The translations under genes were made by a program, and so were the position numbers. Source: Litoditis marina (Eukaryota; Nematoda; Chromadorea; Rhabditida; Rhabditidae). From it: 64,000 nt of DNA. The stretch spans positions 33,359,728 through 33,423,727 of the forward strand of contig OZ038435.1 in assembly GCA_964036275.1 (NCBI GenBank), read 5' to 3'. Under the pieces are notes generated by a model that saw nothing but the letters and a program-made list of their open reading frames with translations, was not told the origin of the DNA and did not search any database. Numbering within the stretch: the stretch's first letter is position 1; each line of letters starts with the position of its first letter. Positions 26,201 to 36,110 of the stretch are shown here, piece after piece.

Positions 26201-29200
26201 CATTTTTTTTATCAGGAGGCATATTTCAAACATAGTATCATGTTCCATGTGATACGGTAGTAACATACAGTTGGTATATTGTATCGGCATAGCGGTCAGC
26301 CTCTTGATAATAATCTGACCAGGATCTGCCACCGAAACCCGCGGTTGTCACGAGGAATGTGGACGATAAGGAGTCATTCGAAGATTTGCTGAATTCACTG
26401 GAAACCACTGAGTGCAAAGCGAAGACATCGAAGAAACGGAACAATGTGGTGAGTCGATATCAGTTATGTTTTAAAGAAAGAACTTATTTGCGGTTTAAAC
26501 ACGCTAAACATGGTGATCATTCAGTTCTACTGTTACAGGATGGCCCGCAGAGATATAAGGATTTTGGACTTTTCAATGACGAGAATGAGATGGGCTCTCG
26601 ACTGTCAAGCCATAACACTACAGGTGCGTGAGGTTTCCTCCCAGAATAGCTGCAAAATGTGTGTCGATGAACCACATATGTAACCACAACATTTCAGCTG
26701 ATCGAAATCGAAGTTCTGCCTCTCCGATTCCCTCTGCACTTCGACTGTTCGATTGCATGGATCCACAGGACTCTTTCATGGAAAGAAGGATCGATCTGGA
26801 AATAGAGGACGAGTTAGTCCGATTTTATAGATTATTCGTCATTTAATCGTTTCCATTGTGAAATACCGAGAAACTGTGTTATGTTCACTTTATGTGGGAT
26901 GTTTTTTTAAAACTTTCTATGCAAATATGATTTTTTTTGCTCTACATGAGGACTGTGATGTCGATTCAACGAAATAGAGAAATGAAAAAATTTCAGTGAT
27001 GTAATCGAACTGGGCAGTGTATGTGGTGACGCTTCCGGTATTGCCAAGAAGGTCACAGGCACTGCGAGCGATGTGAATGTACCCGGCAAACGACGTCGCA
27101 TCTCGAGAAAGCGCTCTTCGATCCACTGCAATCAAGATCAGGTAGTCTATAGTCTCATACTTCAAGCATGGGCCATAACTCACGGGAGTAGTGGGTTGAC
27201 GGCTCTCCACCCTCCTCTTTAACAATTACCCACTTCAGGAACTTTTTTGCCGAGTATACAAATTATCCCATCACAACCAAAAATTCACGCAAGGCTGACA
27301 AACTCAAGTAATCTCTAGCAAGTTGGTCCATTCTAGCAAAGTTGGTTCATTCAGTTGGTGAAATATGTTTGGGTCATAAGCACCCGCCTTCTCTTTATTT
27401 GGTCTGAAATGAGACTTTTTCCGCGTAGCTACTATTCTCACGACTTTGGTGTTCATTTCGAATGTGTTTTCACCATCTGTTCAATTGAGGACGAAGAAGG
27501 TTACGATAACCTGATCGAGATGAGAAGCGTAAGGAAGGTGAATGTGCTGACGACACGTATCACCGATCGATCTATCAAGTCAAACGTGGCAGGACGGGCA
27601 AAAGCACTCCAGAAAATGCGTGCTGCCAGCACGGATATGGGAAGCGGTGTGGTGAGTAAAGACACATAATGGGAGTATCTTGGTGTTTGTTTTGTTCAAT
27701 CAGCCTACTAGGCTGGATGCTTTATAGGTTTTGAGTATATGTAATTTTATAATGCTCAAAAGCGAATGACGAGTGGAAGTCTTTTTCTATTGTCTGATAA
27801 ATTTTCATACTCCACATTGAAGGCGCTGCTGCTTAGATATTTTAAAGTAGTATATTATAGTATACTGTATAATTCGGGATTCGGCCCTATCTAAATTATA
27901 TTACTTCAGATCTGGTCTACAGATGAGATGCAGGAAGCCCAAAATCGGTACAACGCGCTAGAGCAGGTATAGTTGAAATGTCGGGCTGAGCTTGTTGGCT
28001 CATGACTTTTTAATTTAAAGCGTTTTTGTTCGGGACGAATTAATTTTACGTTAATAGCTTTTATTGCAGCATAAACTGGAACTACTCAAACTAAAGAAAA
28101 AACTTGAGAAGGATCGCATTGGACGTACAACAGATATTACCAACAACTCTGTATTCCAGAGTCTGGTCATGAGAGAGTGAGTCCGAGCGGTATATCAATA
28201 TTTTCTTTTTTAGTAGAGACAACAATCTAGAGATAGATTCATATAACAACAGTGTAGCGTATTGCTTTTTGAAATTATGGCGGTCTCTCTAGCATCCAGC
28301 ATCGAACTTTCGTTTCTTGCATCCTTGATTAGGTCAGACCATAGTACTATTGTGTTATAGTGATATGTATCATGTAAGGTAACTGGAGTAAGCACTTATT
28401 CGATTAGATTTTTTCACGACAGCGTGCGAAGAGCTATACTGTTAGGGATTTCGAACCCGGCAAAACCCTTTCAACTACGCGCTGCTGTTAGAGTTGCCTC
28501 ATAATTTCATCTCCTTCTGTTTTAGTCACCCAGCCAGAGTGCACGGTATGCGACGTGGATCGACAGTCTCACATCCGAGAGTCTTGTTTCATCTCCCGGC
28601 AGATGAGTGTCCCCGGCCTTCCCTCTACTCACAAATACCATTCGCGTACGTTACCCATGCTATGGCCAACTATTCTTTTATGTTTTGTCAACTATGTTTT
28701 GGGAAATATTTTCAAATGTCAGCCATATTAAGTTCCAGGCCGAATGGTTCACACTCGTATTTGAGGTTTCGCGCCCTGGTAAGCATGGCTAAATAACCAG
28801 GGCACCAAAAATTCCATGATTCTGGTTCATGATTCTGACACAGGAAATGTGGATTTGGATCTTTTCGGACGCAAAAATAAAACATGCGTATATTTTGTCC
28901 GGCGTTCACTCCCACTAGGTTGAAATTAGAAACTGACGTACAACGTTGCTGTCGAAGTATAATTGCATCCAATGAGCCAGTTCTCACTTTACAGATTACA
29001 GTGATAGTTTCAGTGGTCTGGTGGCTGGTTCTGCGGTGGATCCGCGACCTGCACGGGTGGCCGATTTATTGGATATGTTGAGTGGACGACCAAAGAAACA
29101 AGGTTTGCCTTTTTAAATGTACTTATGATTAGTCGCTCTCTGTTTACGTTTGACGAACACTTCTACATGATGCGCGGTAGCCAGATTTGAGATGAACCAA

Positions 29201-30172
29201 GTTTACGCTTGGTGGGATTTGGAATGAATGATGGGAGTTCGGAAGAGCTCACTGTTTTGATATTCATTCTGATTCAAAAGAATGTAGGGAAAACAATATA
29301 CGATGCTACGGTTGAGAACGTATAGTTCAGCGGCAATCTTTGCGGTGTTCTTCTCATATTCTTCTCTCGATAGCTATTTTCGTTATTACAGATCCGGAGC
29401 AGGTTGCTATTCAATTGGTATTGAGTAAGTTGGGTCGAGCACCGAAGCCCGTGCTGGATATGCGCGTGGCGTGGGAGAAGGAGCCCAGTGAGCTGTCCAC
29501 AAGAAAGGGTAATACTTTGGTCTTTTCGTGGAATTACGATTGTACCATATTAGTAATAACTATATTCTGTACTTACGACAGTACTGATGTGAAAGAAAAC
29601 TTGATACAACGTTGCTGTCTGAATGCTTACTAAGCTGTCTGTCAAATATTCGTTATAAGAAATGATTTATTGCGTTCTTCATAGAAAGTCTTCACCATGT
29701 CTTCCGTTAAAACCAGTTGTTTTCAGTTCCGGCCGACCGCGATCCTTTGATGTTCCCAGTCGAACCGGAGCCAGTTCCTGCTGTTGCGGTATGTTCCATG
29801 AAATATTCTATCAAATCTATTGTTTCATGCTTTAATCATGGATATAAGCAATATTACACGTGGACGATGTTGACACAAGTGTGTGAATAGGCTGTTGTTC
29901 TCTTGTTGTCCAACTTCTGTTTTTAGCAGAATTTCCTCTATAATCGTTCCTCACAAATCGATCTGAAGTGTCAATAACATATAATTTGTGTGGTCTGGTT
30001 GCAGCTTGATGTGCAGCCTGCCCCATGGACCTTTACGGGGTACGATAACCAACCGGTTATGGATGAAGTTGTCCAGCAACAGCCCGAACAGGACCGATTC
30101 GAGCTGGAGGAGCCCAACGAGATCGGACAGGCCTTCGTGTTCTGTGCCGACAATCTCTTCGAGGATCTATAA
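17252..30172 (+). CDS. Unrecognised acidic protein (about 1,100 aa) with PP1-docking-like motif and duplicated exons
   Basis: Model of 31 exons: 17252-17328, 17528-17603, 17772-17843, 18214-18324, 18801-18911, 19093-19239, 19977-20093, 20554-20676, 20962-21105, 21534-21638, 22237-22365, 22730-22824, 23135-23199, 23688-23754, 23940-24013, 24292-24352, 24982-25153, 25394-25490, 25937-26040, 26323-26448, 26539-26623, 26698-26812, 26997-27141, 27490-27651, 27910-27966, 28070-28176, 28526-28645, 29002-29102, 29392-29508, 29727-29788, 30005-30172. Phases close over 1,104 codons. A further small exon near 19769 is possible, and the acceptors at 19093, 25937 and 27490 are weak. The start follows TTTTTATTCAG by 6 nt. 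Visible: repeated Ser/Glu-rich exons ending EEEET; KSVSW (an RVxF-type PP1 motif); acidic patches with LFEDL and LFGELSDDDD; a basic GKRRRISRKR; a short Lys/Leu helix. A nuclear scaffold role is inference. The family is not recognised. Confidence 0.75.
19292..19455 (+). repeat. Family 2 MITE (TA-flanked ACACCAGTAA ends)
   Basis: A 164-bp element with ends TACACCAGTAAGGTCC and CACTGGTGTA. It contains TAAGCGACAAAAAGTAGTCC and lies in an intron of the gene at 17252. Inverse or diverged copies are at 21935 and 23405. Confidence 0.85.
20869..20883. repeat. Poly-C tract
   Basis: An uninterrupted C run of about 12, inside an intron and close to the exon at 20962. A longer one lies at 24902-24935. 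Confidence 0.8.
21935..22099 (-). repeat. Family 2 MITE, inverse copy
   Basis: Ends TACACCAGTAAAGTTG and CCTTACTGGTGT. The complement of AAAGTAGTCC (GGACTACTTTTTGTCGC) is present, so it is inverted relative to 19292. It lies in the intron before the exon at 22237. Confidence 0.85.
23405..23562. repeat. Family 2 MITE, third copy
   Basis: Ends TACACCAGTAAAGTTG and CCTTACTGGTGTG with a more diverged interior (AAAACGGACTTG). It is in an intron of the same gene. Confidence 0.8.
24540..24760. repeat. GAACCGAAC-type low-complexity repeat
   Basis: Many variants of GGTTCGG and CGAACC in both orientations, for example ATTCGGTTCGGTTCC. A similar block lies at 59630-59890. The unit is too loose to define. 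Confidence 0.45.
24902..24935. repeat. Poly-C tract of more than 20 bases
   Basis: A C-run interrupted once by T, followed by TTCCCC, inside the intron before the exon at 24982. Likely length-variable. Confidence 0.85.
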
Positions 30173-30396
30173 TTTTCTTTTTCTTTATATATTTTCTTTT
30201 CATGGGTGCTTCACCCACATTGCCATATTATGTTCTAATAACCAAAGTTGTTGTTTAACGTGTTGATTTATGTTTTGTTACATGTTTTGTGTTGTTGTTT
30301 GCTGGAACGCCTGGACTATGGTGTCATGCTAATTCAGTTAGTTACATTTGTTGATTTTGCTTTAATTTGCAATTTTTGTTATCAGTCACGTAGTTC

Positions 30397-30402
30397 AATA
30401 AA
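30397..30402 (+). promoter_or_regulatory. Polyadenylation signal AATAAA
   Basis: Canonical hexamer 225 nt after the stop codon of the gene ending at 30172. No nearer AATAAA was seen. Confidence 0.6.
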
Positions 30403-30429
30403 TCATTGATGGCAACTTTCCTCTTTCTA

Positions 30430-30904
30430 ATCGCGCGCAGCGCGAAGCGCTGTGCGAGATTTGTCTTTGGTCCGGCTAATGCGCGCTTTCATTTTATTAG
30501 TTCACTCTCAAAAAGGTCCAATTGTGCAAATCAGAACTTTTTATGATTTGCTGATTTTCTATGGCACATTTACAAGCTATGTTCGAAATTTGAACGAAAT
30601 CGGTCAAGTTTGAGCCAAGTTATGACGTTTTCGCTTCATCAAGAGCGCCAACTTCCGCCGTGTGTCCTTCCGTCTGTGTTGGTGCGCACTCCTGGGAAAT
30701 TTTTATGTGTGAACCGAGTTGACTGAAAATTTGGGAAACGATAGATATCCCACTCAAACCTTGGGGGCGCAAACTTTTTTTCGAAAAAAATTTTTTTTCA
30801 TCAAGTTATAGGTCTTTGAAAATGTCTCTGCGTCTCTTCATTTCGTGCACTCTCTCGCCCTCTCTGTCGGGGTAAATCAAATTGCGTTATAACTCAGCTC
30901 AGTC
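30430..30904. other. Intergenic; CGCGCAGCGCGAAGCGCT repeat start
   Basis: The block TCGCGCGCAGCGCGAAGCGC followed by TTGTCTTTGG also occurs at 4264-4304, both times leading into AT-rich sequence. It looks like the terminus of a dispersed element whose other end I could not define. No gene is visible. Confidence 0.45.
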
Positions 30905-31756
30905 CATAGGAAATCTGGCACTACTGGTAAACTCGTAGTAAACTAGTAGTAGTAGTGAAGGAGGAGTAATCTCGTAGTATAGTAGGGGTATCCTGGTAGA
31001 AAACTAGTAGTAAATACGGACGTCAAATTAAAAAATGCATTTTGGCAGTCTGAAACTAGTCTTTTTACGTTACATTATCTCCACAGAATTTAAATCACAG
31101 TGATTTGTAGGCATTATGAGCACGTAGACAGTTAGTAGTAACTTACTCGTAGGCTAGTAGTAACTTACTCGTAGGCTAGTAGAAACCTGTAGTACGCTAA
31201 CTAGGCAGGAAAACGCTGAACATTCATAATATGGGAAAATTTTTATCGAATTAGTGCTACTGTAGAACGGGCTTAAGTATAAGGTTTTTTGTTAGGGCTC
31301 GTGGCGCATTCACGTTATTCCATAGTGAGCGCTGAACAGTGAAGCGCGCCTGTAATCGTATACGATTGTGGCGCGCCCTCAGACATCAGCAGCGTGGCGC
31401 AGTGGTAAGTGTCTCGCTTCAGAAGCGAGAGCTCGAGAGTTCGAGTCCCGCATGGTGCAAAACATGGTAAACAGCAGAGTAATGCGATAGAGGATAACGT
31501 AACTACGTATAGAAGATATATGATCCTGAAAAATATAATTTTTTTTATTTTATTTTTTATTTTTCAAAATTGACTTTTACCACAGATAAACTAGTAGCTG
31601 ACTATCATCTCACTAGTAGTTAGGTAGGAGTAGAACTATAGTTTAACTCCTCCCCTACGCCTACATTACTACAAGAAAACTAGTAGTTTACTAGTAGTAG
31701 AATAGGGGTGTGGTAGGAGTTCACTAGTAGTTTACTTGTCGTTATAGAATCACTGT
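30905..31756. mobile_element. Putative non-autonomous element with CTAGTAGT subterminal repeats
   Basis: Clusters of AACTAGTAGTAG and TACTCGTAG at 30920-31200 face clusters of CTACTAGTTT-type sequence, in inverse sense, at 31590-31740. The plan resembles the element at 15263. Exact ends and target duplication are not certain. A tRNA-like sequence lies in the middle. No coding frame. Confidence 0.45.
31391..31460 (+). repeat. tRNA-like sequence with A and B boxes
   Basis: A box TGGCGCAGTGG (31395-31405), a 5-bp anticodon-like stem CTCGC/GCGAG with loop TTCAGAA, and B box AGTTCGAGTCC (31438-31448). The T stem and acceptor stem do not pair, so it is judged a tRNA-derived repeat or pseudogene. 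It may still recruit TFIIIC. Confidence 0.55.
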
Positions 31757-31839
31757 GCGTCCTAACCAATTCAAGTAAAATTTGAAGTATGATACCACGA
31801 CATGAACTGACATCGATTTAGATGTAAGTATTCTACTGA

Positions 31840-32414
31840 TGACGTCATCGAGGATTCTGGAGCTCGGATGACGTCATTTTTGAAAAGTGCAAAGTTGACG
31901 TCACATATATTTTCAAATGATGGTAATATCTTAGAAACTGTCAATTAAGGGTGAAACTCAATCCAAGAGTGACGGATTCTGGCGACCAGATGACGTCATT
32001 TTTGAAAAGTGCAAAGTTGACGTCAAATATATTTTCAAATGATGAAAATGTCTTAGAAAGGGTCAATCAACGGTAAAACTCAATCTAAGAGTGACGTATT
32101 CTGGGATTCTGGAGACCGGATGACGTCATTTTTGAAAAGTGCAAAGTTGACGTCAAATATATTTTCAAATGATGAAAATGTCTTAGAAAGGGTCAATTAA
32201 CGGTAAAACTCAATCTAAGAGTGACGTATTCTGGGATTCTGGAGACCAGATGACGTCATTTTTGAAAAGTGCAAAGTTGACGTCACATATATTTTCAAAT
32301 GCTGAAAATATCTTAAAGTGGTATATTAACGATAAAACTTCATTCAAACATGACGTATTCTGCGATTCTGAAGGGCAGATGAAGTAAGTTTCTAGAACTG
32401 CAATGTTGACGTCA
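31840..32414. repeat. Tandem array with ten TGACGTCA palindromes
   Basis: Units of 122-130 bp start at 31869, 31991, 32121 and 32251, each containing TGACGTCATTTTTGAAAAGT and, 27 bp on, a second TGACGTCA. Single copies flank the array at 31840 and 32407. Full list of TGACGTCA starts: 31840, 31869, 31896, 31991, 32018, 32121, 32148, 32251, 32278, 32407. The motif is the classical CRE for CREB/ATF factors; function here is not shown. Confidence 0.9.
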
Positions 32415-32527
32415 TATTTTTTTTCGAATGATGGTAATACTTGACAAGTGGTTCATCAAGAAAACAATTTTATCTGCACCGTACAGATCAAACCACATAC
32501 CTACGGCATGTGTACAAAAAGAGAAAA

Positions 32528-33055
32528 ATTCATGAAAAAGTGGGGCCCAACGACTGTGAGATTTGTCTTCTGCTGTGCGCCCCTTAGACAACTACTCTCA
32601 AATGGAACAGCTACTGCTACAAAAATCGAAAAATACTAATATACTCAAGTATAACTGTTCATTACAAACATACAAAAGTCGTTAAATATTTCTCAAACCT
32701 GTAAACTAGAATTTACAAATCATAGATGTTCACTCAACCTACTCAATTATAGAGTTCCTGGTTTTGTACACAACGGTTGGCATTTTTTTGTCATTACTTC
32801 AATTCTAGGTGCTATAACGTTTGTCATATTATTCAAAAGTTGTTCTCTCTTTCGCAGCTGTGATTTGTAGATTCTAGTTTACAGGTTTGAGAAATATTTA
32901 ACGACTTTTGTATGTTTGTAATGAACAGTTATACTTGAGTATATTAGTATTTTTCGATTTTTGTAGCAGTAGCTGTTCCATTTGAGAGTAGTTGTCTAAG
33001 GGGCGCACAGCAGAAGACAAATCTCACAGTCGTTGGGCCCCACTTTTTCATGAAT
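32528..33055. repeat. 194-bp-armed fold-back element
   Basis: Arms 32528-32721 and 32862-33055 are inverse copies with one mismatch seen over nearly the whole length (loop about 140 bp). Ends are ATTCATGAAAAAGTGGGGCC and its complement. The interior AAAAAGTGGGG resembles the end of the other fold-back at 5907, a hint of one family. No coding frame. Confidence 0.9.
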
Positions 33056-33954
33056 CATACGTAGAAACTGGCGCACGACTTTCTGAGAAATACCAAATAG
33101 TTTAGTAGGGGATCAAACGTATCTTCACCGCAACCGAATGACTTGAATGAGTATTAGATGTTTGCTGTACTTTGATCCTTCTCAAGTTCGATAAACGATG
33201 GTTCCATATGTGAGTTTCAATTATCCATTTTCGAAAGTTTCACAAACTGAAAAACACTTTAAACTAGAAGAAGTTATACGTGGTTATCACTTCAGGAATG
33301 GGGAACAGAAGTATAACACTTTATTGGAAAGATAACAGTGAAACTTCAAGTACGTTGTTACAATAATTTAACTCAGATTATGGAAAAAAAGTTTCTTCTT
33401 TGGTTGTTCCTCTCACTGCTCTCGTTTTGAGGTGTTAATAGCCACAGTAGCAGCTCTGGGTGAGTGTCAGCCGTATATGCGATTGAAATTTGGAAAGTTC
33501 ATAATATTGTGGGGGAAGGGGTAAAGCAACTCGAACTTCACGCAAGTAAAAATAACACTTGCAGTATACCTGTAACCTGTGTCTGTCCTGCTAGAGAGTT
33601 ACAACTGGAGATCACATTAATATTTGCATGAGAAGTAGAAGCATGTTAGCAAACAAAACCAGGTTAGAATATCACGTTTCAAATTGATTGCTGGAAACGG
33701 AAGAATTTCTGTGTTGAAATTCCGCATCAAACTAGTTTTTCAACATGGCGACAAATTGATGTTTTTATTATAGTCTGCTGGAAGATCACTTAGAAGATAC
33801 ATTACAACGGAAGTATACATGCCTAAAGAGGGTTGGTCAGTGGCAACAGAGTCATACAATCGAATGTAATGATACGGTGAGAAAAAGACAAGGATAGAAA
33901 TACTGGGGTGACGATGAACAGGCAATTACATTTACGAATAGTTCTCGTCAATCA
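33056..33954. other. Intergenic, no gene seen
   Basis: Nothing supported apart from TTTATT at 33764-33769, the complement of AATAAA, 330 nt past the stop codon of the minus-strand gene ending at 34099. Confidence 0.4.
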
Positions 33955-34050
33955 CAGTCACGTGGAACATGTTAAACACAGCAGAACTCATAAAAGTGCA
34001 ATGACAAAGCGCACAATTCCTCATTAGAATGCTAAATACACGTGACTACG
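33955..34050 (+). repeat. Family 1 MITE-like repeat
   Basis: The best full-length copy: starts CAGTCACGTGGAACATGTTA and ends ACACGTGACTA, so the terminal inverted repeat CAGTCACGTG/CACGTGACT is visible. It lies just downstream of the gene ending at 34099. Confidence 0.75.
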
Positions 34051-34098
34051 CAATTTACTTTTAGTATAGTTGATTCATCAGAAATAAAGCACATATGA

Positions 34099-35043
34099 TT
34101 AGTAAAAGTCGTCAGGAGGAGGATTTGATTCAGGGTACGCTTCGAAGGACACGAAATCGCAGAGAGTGCGCGCAGAGGTATAGTAGCTACCTAACCGAAA
34201 CTTAACTACAAGAACATCATTAGCATCACGAGTGATCTTGCACTGGAAGAACATATCTCGGACTTGGTCGTCTCTCCAAGTTGTCTCTTCAGTAGCATCC
34301 CAGCCGGACAGTATCTCGTGTTTGACTTCATTCACCTATTCTTCACTTCTAGTATACAATGAATTTTTGTGCAATTCTTCTCCCCTCTTGTCGAACGAAA
34401 GTTGAGAAAGAGCTGTTGTACCCCCTCTGGCGAATTTTTCATCAGAAGAGCAGATGAACAAACTACCCCAATAAATATGGTCCAGCGAGAATTTTTTGCT
34501 GTTAAATTAAGATCTTCAACAATCCTCCTGTAGTGATTTTCCACGATATGATCAACGCCGAACGTCATACTCAAAAGAGAAACAAGAGAAGAGAGAAAAA
34601 CTCACTTTCAGAATAGCTCGAATAGCACTCTTCTTCGTGCGCGGAAGCTCAATCGTCTCAGCACGTAAGGCGAGCAAATCCTCTCTATTCGTACAGCCTT
34701 CCACATCCATTATGCTTTCAATGGGAACTCTTAGCGAAGACAGCTGGAACGAACCAGCCGTTAATTTCACTTCCTACAGTATTCAGCGGCAATTCGCTGA
34801 CAATGTCGTCATCAAGTGGTCGGCGTCGCAAGATTCCGAGAAGAAAAAAAGTAAACAAAAAAGAGCCTGAGCATTTACATACGCAATATATACGAGCCGA
34901 ATAGGTACTCTAGAACTTTTAGTACGAATGATGTGAACTATACAGTTGCGACTCACCTGTTTCACAGCTGGATTACGAATGAATGTGTTCCACTCATCCT
35001 CGTCTAGCTCTGCTTTCGTTTTGAGAACACGGACTTGATGGTT
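34099..35043 (-). CDS. Hypothetical protein, last three exons
   Basis: Exons 34957-35043, 34606-34773 and 34099-34335 join in phase 0 at GTGAGT donors and give 163 residues ending SNPPPDDFY. The encoded part is charged and globular-looking, with no membrane span or signal (fragments NHQVRVLKTKAELDEDEWNT, LSSLRVPIESIMDVEG). I do not recognise the family. The 5' exons were not found between 35044 and the LTR at 35882; they may be short, or lie beyond the retrotransposon at 41312 onward, which would place that element inside an intron. Splice sites and codon bias make it more likely real than not. Confidence 0.6.
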
Positions 35044-35369
35044 CTACAAATGTTGGTAGACACAATTAATTTTGTTACCCAGAACGAAAACCTTTCAAAT
35101 TGCGCATTCAGTCGTTTCGGAAAAATGGGTTTCCGAGAACAACGAAAAACAATATTTCTGAGATCTAGGAGAATCGAAAACTTATGAATACATGTGGTTG
35201 CACGCGAACTGTGATCGAATTCTACAATTCAGATAATATAGTTGATTTTCGAGATTTTACAATGTTTGCGCAGTTGCTCGACGAATTTTCACGCTCGTCG
35301 CATTTGAGCTCTAGAGAATAGGGTGTGCAATACTCTACCCACATGGTAGTACTCTCAGGGTAGAGAAAC

Positions 35370-35555
35370 AAGGCGGCATAGCAATCCCTCCAACCTCATG
35401 AGAAGTTCACATGACTTTCTCATGAGATACCTCATCAACTACTCATGAACTCTCAATGTTGTAGCATAGCAATCAATAGAATCTCACGAGAAGCTCACGC
35501 AAGTAGCTCATGAGGGTATCTCATGAACTTTTGTGAGGATTGCTACGCCGCAAGG
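35370..35555. repeat. Family 3 palindromic MITE, second copy
   Basis: Ends AAGGCGGCATAGCAATCCC and GATTGCTACGCCGCAAGG. Interior CTCATGAG blocks as in the copy at 11638, with the middle piece GTTGTAGCATAGCAATCAAT inverted. Confidence 0.85.
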
Positions 35556-35881
35556 TCTGCCGTATCGCGCGAAACGCTGCATGAGAAAAACAAATGTTAT
35601 TGAATTACTATATTTAAGTTAATCATTTTCCTGTCCCGAGAAAGACAGTAGGGGCTCAATTGACTGAGCGATGCGGGGCGGTCGTTGAGTACTTGCCAGC
35701 AGACGAGAGAGTGTGTAGATCAAAGATACGCAGATGAGCTGGCCGCTCGTCAACACTAGCCCCGTACCAAATTGACCGTACGCGTTCACAACGGTTTGAC
35801 AAATACGAATCATTCCGTTCTTTTCCGGTTCTGCACTGCGGATACAACGCCTTTTACTTGAGAGCAACTTTATACTCACTT
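35556..35881. other. Intergenic or intronic, no exon supported
   Basis: Contains a partial family 7 piece (AGACGAGAGAGTGTGTAG) near 35700. An open minus-strand frame here overlaps that repeat and is not taken as coding. ACTT at 35878-35881 is the left target-site duplication of the retrotransposon. Confidence 0.4.
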
Positions 35882-36110
35882 GTAAGTGGTAATGGGGAGA
35901 GAGAACACAGGAAGGTTTAGAATGTTTATTGGCAGGATCGCAGAGCTTATATACGGCCACGTCGATGTACTTTATCATTGGAGCGGTTCTTCCTGGAAAC
36001 GTCCTTTGCCAATCATGGAAACGCCTGTCTGGCTTTCCCTGTTGACGTGCAATGTCCTCTTCTTCCTGTTCAGAAGGAGACGGACTATTTCATCATCTTG
36101 CCGTACCATA
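35882..36110 (-). repeat. 3' LTR
   Basis: In element orientation it carries TATATAAG (35946-35953) and AATAAA (35925-35930), the usual promoter and polyadenylation signals. The last 45 or so codons of the pol frame run into it. Confidence 0.9.

Noticed and set aside
26270..26345. tRNA-like sequence before the exon at 26323
   Set aside because: The resemblance is weak and the right half is coding exon in phase with its neighbours.
31391..31460. Functional tRNA-Leu(CAG)
   Set aside because: The anticodon arm looks right, but the T stem and acceptor stem do not pair and the long variable arm of tRNA-Leu is missing.
35619..35978. 119-codon minus-strand frame next to the LTR
   Set aside because: It spans the LTR boundary and a dispersed family 7 piece, has no splice context and a composition unlike the neighbouring exons.
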